Source of the DNA: Streptomyces griseoluteus
Lineage (GTDB): Bacteria > Actinomycetota > Actinomycetes > Streptomycetales > Streptomycetaceae
Direction of reading: 5' to 3'
NCBI GenBank assembly: GCA_000717735.1
Contig: JOBE01000004.1
Location: 1-64,000 of the forward strand
DNA length: 64,000 nucleotides
Shown here piece after piece: positions 53,646 to 62,994 of this stretch. The notes beneath the pieces are model-generated. The model saw nothing but the letters and a program-made list of their open reading frames with translations. It was not told the DNA's origin and made no database searches. The position numbers and the translations under genes were made by a program. How positions within the stretch are numbered: the stretch's first letter is position 1; each line of letters opens with the position of its first letter.

Positions 53646-54518
53646 GTGAAACGACACCTTGCCGCAGCCGCCACCACCGCCGCCTGCCTCACCCTGCTCC
53701 TCACCCCGAGCGCCGGCGCCGCCGGCACCGCCGCCAACCCGTACGAGCGGGGCCCCGCCCCGAGCCAGTCGAGCATCGAGGCGCTGCGCGGCCCGTACGC
53801 CGTCTCCCAGACCTCCGTCTCCTCCCTCTCCGCCACCGGCTTCGGCGGCGGCACCATCTACTACCCGACGTCCACCAGCGACGGGACGTTCGGCGCGGTG
53901 GTCATCTCGCCCGGCTTCACCGCCTACGAGTCCTCGATCGCCTGGCTCGGGCCGCGCCTGGCCTCGCAGGGCTTCGTGGTGTTCACCATCGACACCCTCA
54001 CCACCCTCGACCAGCCGGACAGCCGCGGACGCCAGCTCCTGGCGGCGCTCGACCACCTGACAGAGCGCAGCTCCGTGCGTGGCCGGGTCGACGCGTCACG
54101 CCTCGGTGTGATGGGCCACTCCATGGGCGGCGGAGGAACCCTCGAAGCCGCCAAGAGCCGGCCCTCTCTGCAGGCCGCGATCCCCCTGACCGGGTGGAAC
54201 ACGGACAAGAGCTGGCCCGAGATCACCACGCCCACGCTGGTCATCGGCGCGGACGGCGACACCGTCGCCCCCGTCTCCAGCCACTCGGAGCCCTTCTACC
54301 AGAGTCTGCCGAGCTCGCTCGACAAGGCGTACCTGGAGCTGAACGGCGCCACCCACTTCACGCCGAACACGTCGAACACGACGATCGCGAAGTACAGCAT
54401 CTCCTGGCTCAAGCGGTTCATCGACAACGACACCCGCTACGAGCAGTTCCTCTGCCCGCTGCCGCGGCCGAGCCTGACGATCGAGGAGTACCGGGGCACC
54501 TGCCCGCACGATTCCTGA
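53646..54518 (+). CDS. Secreted cutinase / polyester hydrolase (PET-hydrolase type)
   Basis: Secreted alpha/beta hydrolase of 290 residues with a signal peptide (about 1-26) and mature start near [21 protein letters not shown], the hallmark of Thermobifida-type cutinases. Catalytic S159 (GHSMGG), D205 (GADGDTVAP) and H237 (ATHFTPN) are present. Oxyanion residues F91 and M160, substrate-stacking W184 and the C-terminal disulphide C270-C286 match that group. Start is a GTG with GAGAGGACG upstream. It acts outside the cell on cutin, polyesters or lipids. A strong terminator follows at once, so it is monocistronic. Confidence 0.93.
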   Translation: MKRHLAAAATTAACLTLLLTPSAGAAGTAANPYERGPAPSQSSIEALRGPYAVSQTSVSSLSATGFGGGTIYYPTSTSDGTFGAVVISPGFTAYESSIAWLGPRLASQGFVVFTIDTLTTLDQPDSRGRQLLAALDHLTERSSVRGRVDASRLGVMGHSMGGGGTLEAAKSRPSLQAAIPLTGWNTDKSWPEITTPTLVIGADGDTVAPVSSHSEPFYQSLPSSLDKAYLELNGATHFTPNTSNTTIAKYSISWLKRFIDNDTRYEQFLCPLPRPSLTIEEYRGTCPHDS

Positions 54519-54525
54519 CGATCGA

Positions 54526-54566
54526 CCTGTCCTGTGGCGGCGCCCTGTGCGCCGTCACAGGACAGG
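54526..54566 (+). terminator. Terminator after the cutinase gene
   Basis: An 11-bp perfect stem CCTGTCCTGTG/CACAGGACAGG, extended inward by a GGCGGCG/CGCCG pairing, begins 8 bases after the stop codon. Confidence 0.88.
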
Positions 54567-54645
54567 GCTCCCGGGTCTGGGCCACTGCCCACGCCCGTGC
54601 CCGGGAGCCTTCCGCCGCTCCCTACGGTTCGGTAACGTCACGGCC

Positions 54646-57309
54646 GTGAGCGGATCGACGCAAGCCGCCGCGACCGGCCCGCGGCTGTACGACCGTACGG
54701 CCGAACTCGCCGCGGTGACCAGGCTCTCGGCCCGTGCCGGAGCCGGAGCCGGCGGCGTCCTGTTCGTCACCGGCGACCCCGGCGAGGGGCGCACCGCGCT
54801 CCTCGCGCGGGCGGCCCACGACTTCCCCGGCTCGGCCCACCGGATCGCCGCGCCCGCGCACCGGGGCGCCTGGAGCGGGGTGCGGGCCCTGTGCGCCGCC
54901 CTCGCGCCCCATCCGTCCGCCGGACGTCGGGCGCTGCGGCTCGCACGGGGCGAGGAGGGTGTCACCGCGGCCGTCGACGGCCTCACCGGTGGCCTTCCGG
55001 TCCTGATCTGCCTGGACGACCTGCACCTCTGGGACGCCCACTCGCGCGCCGCCCTCACCACGGCCTGGCGGGAGCCCGGCCCCCGGTCGGGCGGCACGGC
55101 CTGGCTGGTGTCGGCGGCCCGTCACCACCGTCTCCCCGAGGTGCCGGAGGCGGAGACCGTACGCCTCGGGCGGCTGTCCCGGGACGGTGCGGGGGCGCTC
55201 CTGGGCGATCTGTGCGCGGTGCCGCCGCCGGCCGGGGTCGCGGAGCGGCTGCTCGACGCGGCCGCCGGGCACCCCGGTGTGCTTGCCGCGGCGGTACGGC
55301 GCCTCGCGGCCGGTCCCGCGCACGGCTCCGTACCCCCGTCCCGGCCGCTCGTCGACGGCGCCGTCCTCGCCGAGGTGTACGGCGGTCTGGTGGACGGTCT
55401 TCCGGTGGACTCCCGCCGGCTGCTCGCGGTGGTGGCCCTGGCGGGCCGCGGCCCCGAAGGGTCGCAGGCCCTCTCACCAGGGCCCGAGGTGTTCCAGGCA
55501 TACGAGGTCACGCTCGGCGCCGTTCTCGCCACCGCGCGGGCGACCCGTACCTCCGTCGAGCCGCTGGACGGTCTGATCACGGACGGTCTGCTGTGCCGCA
55601 GGGGCGACGCGCTCCGCTTTGAAGACACGTTCCTCGGACGGGCGGCGCTCGCCTCCGCGCCCGCATCCTGGTACGCGGGCATCGAGCGCGCCGACGCCTC
55701 CGACCGGACCCTGCCGGCTCAGCCCGCACCTCCCCTCTCCGTGCCCGTGGCCCGTCCCCCCGCACCCGTGGACCCGGCGCTCGCCCGCAGCGAGGGGCAC
55801 CGCGCCGACCGGCTCGGCCCGCCGGCCTCCGTGCGCGCCCTCGCTCCGGTGGTCCGCGGCCGTTCCCAGCTCGTCCGCGGTCTCGCGGCGCTCGGGGGCG
55901 GGCCTGTCATGGAGGCGCACGAAGTGCTGTTGCAGGCGGCCGAGTTGCTGGGGGAACGGGAGCCCGCGGAGGCGTCCGACGCCCGGTTCCTCGCGATGGA
56001 GGCCGCGTGGGCGGGCGGTGACGCCGCCGCGTGCCTGGCCGCCCTCGGCTCGGGGACCGTGCCCCGGGGCACCGAAGGCGACTTCGTCGAGGGGATGCGC
56101 GCCGCCCTCACCGTGCGGCTCGACCAGGCCCGTTCCGCCCTGGCGCGGGTGGTCGCCCGGGACGGCGGGCAGGACGATCCCCGGCTGCTGCTGCGGGCCG
56201 GTTCGGCCGCGCTCGTGCTCGGCGACACCGTGGCGGCCTCCCGGATCCACGCCCGTGCGCTCGCCCGCGCGCGGGCCGAGCACCGTACCGCCCTGGTGCC
56301 CCGGGCCCTGGAACACCTCGCCTACGCGGAGCTCCGCGCCGGCCGGTACAGCAGGGCCGCGCGGGCCGCCAGGGAGGGGCTGCGGGCGGCCGACCTGACC
56401 GGCCAGTGCAACATCGCCGCCCATCAACACGCCGTCCTCGCCCTGGTGGCCTCGGTGGCCGGTGACGGGCCGACCGTGACGGAGCACGCCGGGCGGGCCC
56501 TCGACACGGCGCTCCCGCACGGTCTCGTCCAGGCCGCGACGCTCGCCGAATGGGCGCTGTCGCGGGCCGAGTTCGGGCGGGGGCTGGCGGCGCAGGCGGC
56601 GGCGCGCCTCGCGCCGCTCGTCCGGCCGGGTCCGCGGGGCGGCCACTTCGCGCTGCGGATGCTGGTGGTTCCCTGTTTCGTGGAGGCGGCCGTAGCGTCC
56701 GGGCGGCGCGCGGAGGCGCGGGTGGCGGCCGAGGAGTACGCGGTCTGGGCCGTCCAGGGCATCGACGGCTCGGCACCTGCCCAGCTGGCCCGCTGCCGGG
56801 CGCTGCTCGCGCGGGGCGAGGAGCCGGCGTACTGGTTCGGTGAGGCCGTCCGCCGTCACGACAGCTGTGGCAACGACTTCGAGCGCGCCCGTACCCTGCT
56901 CGCCTACGGCACGTGGCTGAGGCGCCGTCGGCGGCCGGGCGACGCGCGTGGTCCGCTGAGCGACGCCCTGGTCACCTTCGAACGGGCCGCGGCGGACGGC
57001 TGGGCCGAGCACGCCCGTTCCGAGCTGCGCGCCACCGGGGGCACCACGGGCGGGGTCACGGATCCGGCGGCGCTGGGGCGGCTGACGCCGCAACAACAGC
57101 GGATCGCCCGCCTCGTCGCCGGAGGCGCCACCAACCGGGAGGTCGCCGACCGGCTCACCCTGAGCCCCCGGACCGTCGACCATCACCTCCGGAGCGTCTT
57201 CGCCCGGCTCGGCATCCGCTCCCGGGTCGAACTCCCCGCCGTCGTCGGACTGTGGGACGCCCAACGGGAACCCGACACCGGCGTTCCCGCCCGGCACGCG
57301 CGCGCGTGA
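54646..57309 (+). CDS. Large LuxR-family (LAL) regulator
   Basis: An 887-residue LAL-type regulator. The N-terminal AAA-like ATPase has a Walker A where Lys is replaced by Arg (TGDPGEGRTALLARA, about 42-55) and Walker B LICLDDLHLWDAHS (about 120-130). A helical repeat region follows, and the C-terminal LuxR helix-turn-helix is LTPQQQRIARLVAGGATNREVADRLTLSPRTVDHHLRSVFARLGI (about 805-855). I took the GTG at 54646 since the family starts there; the upstream part contains the terminator. Such regulators often control secondary metabolism or sugar use, but no cluster is adjacent. The GRT variant may affect ATP binding. Confidence 0.9.
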   Translation: MSGSTQAAATGPRLYDRTAELAAVTRLSARAGAGAGGVLFVTGDPGEGRTALLARAAHDFPGSAHRIAAPAHRGAWSGVRALCAALAPHPSAGRRALRLARGEEGVTAAVDGLTGGLPVLICLDDLHLWDAHSRAALTTAWREPGPRSGGTAWLVSAARHHRLPEVPEAETVRLGRLSRDGAGALLGDLCAVPPPAGVAERLLDAAAGHPGVLAAAVRRLAAGPAHGSVPPSRPLVDGAVLAEVYGGLVDGLPVDSRRLLAVVALAGRGPEGSQALSPGPEVFQAYEVTLGAVLATARATRTSVEPLDGLITDGLLCRRGDALRFEDTFLGRAALASAPASWYAGIERADASDRTLPAQPAPPLSVPVARPPAPVDPALARSEGHRADRLGPPASVRALAPVVRGRSQLVRGLAALGGGPVMEAHEVLLQAAELLGEREPAEASDARFLAMEAAWAGGDAAACLAALGSGTVPRGTEGDFVEGMRAALTVRLDQARSALARVVARDGGQDDPRLLLRAGSAALVLGDTVAASRIHARALARARAEHRTALVPRALEHLAYAELRAGRYSRAARAAREGLRAADLTGQCNIAAHQHAVLALVASVAGDGPTVTEHAGRALDTALPHGLVQAATLAEWALSRAEFGRGLAAQAAARLAPLVRPGPRGGHFALRMLVVPCFVEAAVASGRRAEARVAAEEYAVWAVQGIDGSAPAQLARCRALLARGEEPAYWFGEAVRRHDSCGNDFERARTLLAYGTWLRRRRRPGDARGPLSDALVTFERAAADGWAEHARSELRATGGTTGGVTDPAALGRLTPQQQRIARLVAGGATNREVADRLTLSPRTVDHHLRSVFARLGIRSRVELPAVVGLWDAQREPDTGVPARHARA

Positions 57310-57311
57310 GG

Positions 57312-57514
57312 CCTAGGACCTGTCCGTCGGATCAGGGTCGGACAGGCCGCGGCGTCTGGTGCATGGGGTCTCCCCAGGCCCGCAGGGCCTGGGGGACGCC
57401 TCGCAAGGCGCCGGAGCGTCCTCATGGCGGAGCTGTGCGGACGTTTCGGCAACGCGGCGAGGTGCCGTGCCAGACGCCGCGGACCCGGCCATGGTCCGCC
57501 GGACAGGCCCTAGG
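57312..57514. mobile_element. MITE-like element with about 45-bp terminal inverted repeats
   Basis: The ends CCTAGGACCTGTCCGTCGG and, read inward from the right, CCTAGGGCCTGTCCGGCGG match at 17 of 19; further inside CCGCGGCGTCTGG is repeated exactly in inverted form. The 203-bp unit has no gene. It lies directly after the LAL stop, and its right end CTAG supplies the TAG stop of the minus-strand gene. Size and structure fit a non-autonomous transposon. Confidence 0.7.
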
Positions 57515-58619
57515 AGCGCGTCGCCGTCCTGCAGCCGTCGTCGGCGGACTCCGGGCCCTCGTCCATCGACGTACTGCGGTCGTACGGGTCGACGGTGGCG
57601 TCGGCGGCCGTGCCGGTGGCGTGGCTTCCCTCGCCGAACTCCGGGGTGAAGTAGCCGGTGTGGGTGTCGCAGCCGCCGTTGGTCATGTCGACCTTGTACG
57701 AGACGAGGGAGAAGGTCCCCGGCGCGGTGACGACCTTCGAGGGGTCGTGCCAGTCCATGACCACCTCGCGCCGCGCGATCGTCCGCACGATCTCGCCGCC
57801 GCCGCCGGCCGCGGCCGCCCGTACGACGGGATACACGTAGGTGACGTCGGTGGTCACCCGGAGGGCGCCGCTCGCCCCTTCGCCGTAGGTGATCCGGCCG
57901 CGGGTCCTGACCACGTCGCCGACCACGCGCGCGTGCGTCGTGTCGAACCGGCTGAAGAGCAGCAGCGGGTCGTTCTCCGCGGTCGGCGTGCGGAACGCGG
58001 CGGCGAGGAAGTCCTTGACGTCCCGCTGGTGCGGGTTGATCAGGGCGATCGCCTTCGTGGGGCGTTCACCGGCCAGCACGGCCGGGTCGAGGTTGGACGC
58101 CGCGAGGAAGTCCCGGGTCTGCCGGAGGGCCTTCTCCACCTGCGCGGTGCTCATCCATCCGGTGGCCCGGGCCGCCGTAACCGTGATCCCGGCGGTGCCG
58201 TCCGCCCAGCGCGCGGCGGGTGAGCCCTTGAACGGCTGGTCGAGCGTGGGCCGCCCGGGCGGTTCGACGGGCGGGGCGCCGTCCGGGCGGGCCGACTCCT
58301 GGGCGAGCGGCGGCCCGGACGGCCCGTCGCCGTCGGACGAGCCGATCATCCGCCACGGGTCGAACGCCACGACGAGGAGGACCGCGGCGGCCAGCAGCCC
58401 GACCACGTACCGGCCCTTCTTCCGCCGGGGCGGGGGCGGTGTGTGCGTACGCCATCCCCCGCTGCCCGCGGGCTCGTCGCGCAGGCGTTCCGTGACCAGC
58501 CGGGCTCGCGCCGACGGTTCCTTGGGCGCGTCGGCCACGCCGTCCACCGACTCCCGGAGGAACCGTTCCCACACGTCGTCCGGCACGGACGTACCGTCCT
58601 GGTCCCCACCCGCGTTCAC
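57510..58619 (-). CDS. Single-pass membrane protein of unknown function
   Basis: A 369-residue protein: an acidic cytoplasmic part (about 1-65) ending in PPPPRRKKGR, one helix (about 71-86) and a large outside domain. The outside domain has ALRQTRDFLAASNLDPAVLAGE, INPHQRDVKDFL and RGRITYGEGASGALRVTTDVTYVYPV. The GTG start at 58619 has an excellent AGGAGGAG site 7 bases upstream. Conserved proteins of this build occur in Streptomyces but I know no function. Its last codon and stop lie in the MITE-like element, so the C-terminus may have been altered by insertion. Confidence 0.85.
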   Translation of the reverse strand: MNAGGDQDGTSVPDDVWERFLRESVDGVADAPKEPSARARLVTERLRDEPAGSGGWRTHTPPPPRRKKGRYVVGLLAAAVLLVVAFDPWRMIGSSDGDGPSGPPLAQESARPDGAPPVEPPGRPTLDQPFKGSPAARWADGTAGITVTAARATGWMSTAQVEKALRQTRDFLAASNLDPAVLAGERPTKAIALINPHQRDVKDFLAAAFRTPTAENDPLLLFSRFDTTHARVVGDVVRTRGRITYGEGASGALRVTTDVTYVYPVVRAAAAGGGGEIVRTIARREVVMDWHDPSKVVTAPGTFSLVSYKVDMTNGGCDTHTGYFTPEFGEGSHATGTAADATVDPYDRSTSMDEGPESADDGCRTATRS

Positions 58620-58714
58620 ACCGCACTCCTCCTGTACCGAGTATCCGTTCGACCCCGCCCGTGGGCCCCCGCATGATCGCACAGCCACGGAGGGCCCCCT
58701 GGGGCGGTTCGGCG

Positions 58715-60781
58715 TCAACCGGCGGTCGGCGTCCAGCCGTCGAGCCAGTGCGCGGTGTCCTGGCCGACGGCCTGTGCGTCCGTCAGGTGGGGGCGGTCCG
58801 GGTGGGAGGGGCCGGAGCCGGGGCCCGTGTTGCGGTACTCGGCGAAGCGGTCGTCCTTCCAGGAGAAGCCGCTCATGTCGGTCCAGGGGGTGGGCTTGAC
58901 GGCGGCGCTGAGAACGCTGTCCCGGACGGTCGTCTGCGGGTCGAGGGTGGCGTCGCCGCCCGCGTGCCAGGGGCGTCCGAGGTAGAAGCTTCCCGGGGTG
59001 ACGTCGCCGTTGACGGTGGAGCGCGTGATGAGGAAGCCCTTGCGGCCCGCGGGGGTGCTCGGCGCCGTCACGTATCCGGCGGACGTGCCGTCCCAGCGCT
59101 TCTTCAGGGTGAGGACGGACCTGTCGATCACGGCCGTGGCCCGGCCGAAGACGAAGTCGACGTTGCCGATCACGTACGAGTTGGTGACGTACACCCGGCC
59201 GGTCCTGTCCTTCGCGGCGGTGTCGAGGAGCAGGGTGTCCTGGTCTCCGGTGATGATGACTCCGTCGAGGAATACCCGGTCGGCGGCGGTGCGCAGGGCG
59301 ACGGCCTGGTGGCCGTTCAGGTTCCTGTTGGCCGCCTCGTCGAAGTCGTTGGAGAGGGTGAGGTTGCGCGCCTGGAAGTCGTCGGCCTCGACGGCGACGG
59401 TCGCGCTGCCGCCCGTTCCGTACGTCCCCGAGCCGTCGGGCCTGGTCATGCCGGAGGCGTGGCCCTCGACGATGACGGTGTCCTTGCGGCTGCCGCCGGT
59501 GCCCTCGATCGTGACGTGGGGCTTGTTCGAGGGGACCTTGACCGTCTCGCGGTAGACGCCCGGGGCGACCCGGATCACGACGCGGGAGGTGTTGCCGGCC
59601 GGTACGGCGTCGACGGCCTTCTGCACGCTGGTGAACCGGCCGCTGCCGTCCTTCGCCACGGTCAGGACGGTGGCGGCGGCGGTCGGGGCCGCGGTGGTGC
59701 CGAGGGTGGAGCGCGGGCCGGCGCCGGACCTGAGCAGGTCGGGCACGGCGGCCGTCGCGTCGAGGGTGTAGGGGTAGTACGCCTTCGGGTCGAACGCCGT
59801 TCCGCCGCTCTCGTTGCGGCCGGTGGTGCCGGAGAACACGTTGCCGCGCTGGACGAGCGCGGCGGTGGCGTCCTTGATGACGGGGTTGTTCACGCCCTGG
59901 AAGACGCTGTTCTCCAGGACCATCCGCGTCCTGCCGCGCGCGTAGTTCCCGTACGACGAGGTGATGTTCGTGCCGGGGTCGTCCTGGAGCAGGTTGTTGT
60001 AGAGGTGGGCGTGGGCGACGTTGTCGGTGGAGGGGTTGCGCTGCTCGGTCTCGCGGATCCAGTTGTGGTGGATCGTGAGGTCGGCGGTGGCGTTCTCCGT
60101 CCAGCCGATGCCGAACGTCTTGTTGTTGTGGCCGAGCCTGTTCCAGGAGACCGTGACGTACGTCGTGTCCTTGCGGCTGTCGATGAGCCCGTCGGCCATG
60201 TGCCGCAGGTCGTTGTGGTCGATCCAGACGTGGTGGGCGCCGTCCATCTGCACGGCGTCGAAGTCGTGTTCCTTGTCGTTCCAGACGCCCTGGTAGGAGT
60301 CCCGGATCGTCAGGTTGCGGATGATGACGTTGTGGACGCCCTGGCCGAGGAAGAAGCCTCCGCCGACGATGTGGCCCGAGGTGCCGGAGCCGATGATCGT
60401 CTTGTCGGAGGCGACCCTGATCTCCTTGCCGGTGGGGTTCACGGTGATCGTCCCGGCCACGACGATGACGTACGGCTCCGGGGCCGTCGCGTACTTCTCC
60501 AGGTCGGCGAGCGTCCTGACGGTGACCGTCTGCCCGTCGCGTCCGCCGTACGTGCCCTTCTGTCCGAGCGCGTCGACGGACGCGAAGCCGTCGGCGACGG
60601 CGCTCGCCCACGCGGGGGCCGCGGCGCCGGCGGCCTTCGCCTCGGGCCGGGCGTCCGTGCCGAACACGTCGAAGGCCGTGCCGTACGCCAGGACCCCTGC
60701 CGCGGCGAGCGCCGCCGGAGCACCGATCACCAGAGCCTTTCCGCGCCTGCGGTGCCTCGCCCTGCCTCGCGTCTCGGTCAT
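58715..60781 (-). CDS. Bifunctional pectate lyase (PL1) - pectin methylesterase (CE8)
   Basis: A 688-residue secreted fusion. After an Arg-rich signal (RRRGKALVIGAPAALAAAGV) come a PL1 pectate lyase domain (about 60-345: VWIDHNDLRHMADGLID, EQRNPSTDNVAHAHLYNN), a Thr/Ala linker (about 350-372) and a CE8 pectin methylesterase domain (about 372-675) with Q492 (GHQAVAL), Q514/D515 (GDQDTLL), D542 (NVDFVFGRA) and R603 (LGRPW). The esterase makes demethylated pectin, which the lyase cuts by beta-elimination, so fusion couples both steps. GGAAGGAC precedes the ATG. There is no additional binding module. Confidence 0.94.
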   Translation of the reverse strand: MTETRGRARHRRRGKALVIGAPAALAAAGVLAYGTAFDVFGTDARPEAKAAGAAAPAWASAVADGFASVDALGQKGTYGGRDGQTVTVRTLADLEKYATAPEPYVIVVAGTITVNPTGKEIRVASDKTIIGSGTSGHIVGGGFFLGQGVHNVIIRNLTIRDSYQGVWNDKEHDFDAVQMDGAHHVWIDHNDLRHMADGLIDSRKDTTYVTVSWNRLGHNNKTFGIGWTENATADLTIHHNWIRETEQRNPSTDNVAHAHLYNNLLQDDPGTNITSSYGNYARGRTRMVLENSVFQGVNNPVIKDATAALVQRGNVFSGTTGRNESGGTAFDPKAYYPYTLDATAAVPDLLRSGAGPRSTLGTTAAPTAAATVLTVAKDGSGRFTSVQKAVDAVPAGNTSRVVIRVAPGVYRETVKVPSNKPHVTIEGTGGSRKDTVIVEGHASGMTRPDGSGTYGTGGSATVAVEADDFQARNLTLSNDFDEAANRNLNGHQAVALRTAADRVFLDGVIITGDQDTLLLDTAAKDRTGRVYVTNSYVIGNVDFVFGRATAVIDRSVLTLKKRWDGTSAGYVTAPSTPAGRKGFLITRSTVNGDVTPGSFYLGRPWHAGGDATLDPQTTVRDSVLSAAVKPTPWTDMSGFSWKDDRFAEYRNTGPGSGPSHPDRPHLTDAQAVGQDTAHWLDGWTPTAG

Positions 60782-60891
60782 GTCGTACGTCCTTCCGTCC
60801 GTGGGGGTGCCCGCCGGGAAGGGCGGGCGGACGGTAGTCGCCGCCGGGGCGCGAAAGGTTGCCCCGGGGTCGCGGGCGTTCGTCGGCCGGA

Positions 60892-62157
60892 TCAGGCGCG
60901 GCCCTCCGCCAGGTCCATCAGGCGGGCGAGGACGCGGCCGCCCGAGGCCGAGAGGCCGTCGTGCTCCCACTCGTTGGTGACCCAGACGCGGGTGGCTCCG
61001 ATCGCGCGCGCCGTCCGCAGGGAGAGGCCCGCGTCGACGTACATGTCGTCGTGGTGGACGATCGCGGCGAGCGGCACCTTGTTGGCGGCGAGGCGGTGCG
61101 GGTCGTACAGGGGCGGCCAGTCGGTGCGGGCGGCGAGCAGGTCCGCGGCGTCCGCGAAGGGGCGCAGGCCCGTGATCTCCCGGAACATCCAGGGGTACAT
61201 CATCTCGCCGGTGAGCAGGAGCGGGTCGGCGTCCTCGGCGAACTCGGGGAAGGCCGCCAGGGCGCGGGAGGCCGCCCAGCCGGTGGGTCCTGCGCCCTGC
61301 CCGTACAGCGACTCCTGCAGGACGGCGAAGAGCGGGTCGCCCGTGAAGCCGGTCAGGGACATCACCTGGTGGAGGAAGGTGTCGCTCAACTCCCCGTCGG
61401 CGCCGAAGGCTTCGTCGAGGAGCCAGTGGACGCGCTCGAAGCCGTCCCCCATGCCGAGCGCGAGTCCGAGGGTGCGCATTCGGTGGGGGGTGAGGCGGTC
61501 GCCGTTCGGCAGGCGGACGTCGTCGGACGCGAGGAGGTCGGCTATCTTCCGGAGCCGGGCGGCGTCCTCGGGGTAGCGTGCGTAGAGGCCGAGGACCCGG
61601 TCGCGGACGCGCGGGTAGGTGCGGGCGTACACGTCGTCGGCGGTGGCGGTCAGGCCGGGGAGGCCTCCGGCGACGTAGCAGGCGCGCAGTCCCTCGGGTG
61701 CCCGGGACAGGTAGGTGAGGGTGATGAAGCCGCCGTAGCTCTGCCCGAGCGTCTCCCAGGGGGCGTCGCCGCAGAGTGCGCGGCGGATCAGTTCCGCGTC
61801 GGCGACGATCGCGTCGGCGCGGAAGTGGGCGAGGTACCCGGCGAGGCGCCCGGGCGAGGTGAACCGGGCGGCGGAGCGCGCGGTGACGGGGGTGGAGCGG
61901 CCGGTGCCGCGCTGGTCGAGGAGCAGCACCCGGTGCGTCTTCAGCGCCTGGGGCAGCCAGCCGGGCGAACCGGCCGTCGGGCGGGGCGACTTGCCGCCGG
62001 GACCGCCCTGGAGGTAGAGCAGCCACGGGAGGCGCTCGTCGGCGCGGGACGGGTCGGCGACCTCCCGGGCGAAGACCTCGATGGTGGGCCCTTCGGGCGC
62101 CTGGTGGTCCAGGGGGACGGTGAAGGTGTGGTCGACGGTGGCGTACGCGGGGTTCAT
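60892..62157 (-). CDS. Alpha/beta hydrolase, proline iminopeptidase-like (S33)
   Basis: A 421-residue S33-family peptidase-like hydrolase. GGPGGKSPRP (oxyanion region, 51-60), LDQRGTGRSTP, nucleophile S140 in GQSYGGF, Asp near 370 (HHDDMYVD) and H399 (NEWEHDGL) are visible, matching bacterial proline iminopeptidases. It has no signal peptide. GGAAGGAA precedes the ATG at 62157. It lies between the pectin fusion gene and the GntR gene with no clear link; peptide trimming is the expected role. Confidence 0.88.
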   Translation of the reverse strand: MNPAYATVDHTFTVPLDHQAPEGPTIEVFAREVADPSRADERLPWLLYLQGGPGGKSPRPTAGSPGWLPQALKTHRVLLLDQRGTGRSTPVTARSAARFTSPGRLAGYLAHFRADAIVADAELIRRALCGDAPWETLGQSYGGFITLTYLSRAPEGLRACYVAGGLPGLTATADDVYARTYPRVRDRVLGLYARYPEDAARLRKIADLLASDDVRLPNGDRLTPHRMRTLGLALGMGDGFERVHWLLDEAFGADGELSDTFLHQVMSLTGFTGDPLFAVLQESLYGQGAGPTGWAASRALAAFPEFAEDADPLLLTGEMMYPWMFREITGLRPFADAADLLAARTDWPPLYDPHRLAANKVPLAAIVHHDDMYVDAGLSLRTARAIGATRVWVTNEWEHDGLSASGGRVLARLMDLAEGRA

Positions 62158-62260
62158 GGGTTCCTTCCACGGCCTGGGAACGGCCGGTCGGATGTGGCAG
62201 GGCATCGGAGGGTGGCCGTCGTCCGCCCGCCGAGAGGAACCCACACCCCAACGACAGGCC

Positions 62261-62944
62261 CTAGCGGCCCCCGGCCGGTCCCTCGCCCTTCGCCCACAGG
62301 GAGCGGACGTGGCCGAGGTGCCGGGTCATGCACTTCTCCGCACCCTTGGCGTCACCGGCGAGCATCAGGTCGAGCAGCTCCAGGTGCTCCTCCGCCGACG
62401 GGATGAGGTCGCCGCTCTCGTCCAGGGCGGTGAGCCCGTACAGCCGTGACCGCTTGCGCAGTTCGCCGACGGTCTCGACGAGGCGTTCGTTGCCCGCGAG
62501 GCCGAGCAGGGTGAGGTGGAAGAGGCGGTCCGCCTCCAGGTAGCCGATGAGGTCGTGCTCGCGGGCGGCGCGGACGATGTCCTCGGCGACGGGACGGAGT
62601 GCTTCGAGGTCCTCGCGGGTGGCGATCCGGGTGACCCTGCCGACCATGGGGATCTCGATGAGCGCGCGGATCTCGGTGTACTGGTCGAGGTCGCGCTCGT
62701 CGACCTCGGTGACCCGGAACCCCTTGTTCCGCACGGGCTCGACGAGGCCCTCGCGGGCCAGGTCGAGCATGGCCTCCCGGACCGGGGTGGCCGAGATGCC
62801 GAAGTCCTCGGCGAGGGTCGGCGCCGAGTACACCACCCCGGGCCGCAGCTCGCCCGAGATCAGGGCGGCCCGCAGGGCGTGGGCGACCTGGTCGCGCAGC
62901 CGCTCCCGGGAGGCGTTGAGGTCGCGGTGGGTCAGGTGCCCCAT
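62261..62944 (-). CDS. GntR/FCD transcriptional regulator
   Basis: FadR-subfamily regulator of 227 residues. Winged helix about 10-75 (YSAPTLAEDFGISATPVREAML, then NKGFRVTEV) and FCD domain about 85-215 with metal histidine candidates in FHLTLLG, EEHLELLDLM and RHLGHV. Start ATG 62944 with AAGGGA upstream fits the family; a longer start at 62995 would lie in the inverted repeat. It follows the aldehyde dehydrogenase gene by 47 bases, and a 24-bp inverted repeat sits in between. It probably regulates itself and sugar-acid genes. Its stop lies in ACAGGCCCTAG, the same 11 bases as the MITE end. Confidence 0.87.
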   Translation of the reverse strand: MGHLTHRDLNASRERLRDQVAHALRAALISGELRPGVVYSAPTLAEDFGISATPVREAMLDLAREGLVEPVRNKGFRVTEVDERDLDQYTEIRALIEIPMVGRVTRIATREDLEALRPVAEDIVRAAREHDLIGYLEADRLFHLTLLGLAGNERLVETVGELRKRSRLYGLTALDESGDLIPSAEEHLELLDLMLAGDAKGAEKCMTRHLGHVRSLWAKGEGPAGGR

Positions 62945-62970
62945 GACGGTGGTGATCCCTTCGTTCCGGT

Positions 62971-62994
62971 TGACATCACCACCGTACGATGTCA
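62971..62994. promoter_or_regulatory. 24-bp inverted repeat TGACATC-n10-GATGTCA
   Basis: Perfect 7-bp arms around a 10-base spacer lie between the aldehyde dehydrogenase stop (62992) and the GntR start. Size and place suit an FCD-regulator operator for autoregulation. Confidence 0.6.

Noticed and set aside
60782..62251. Continuation of the pectin lyase/esterase frame to 62251
   Set aside because: The frame is a shadow of the hydrolase gene at 60892-62157. ATG 60781 precedes the signal peptide and has a good ribosome-binding site.
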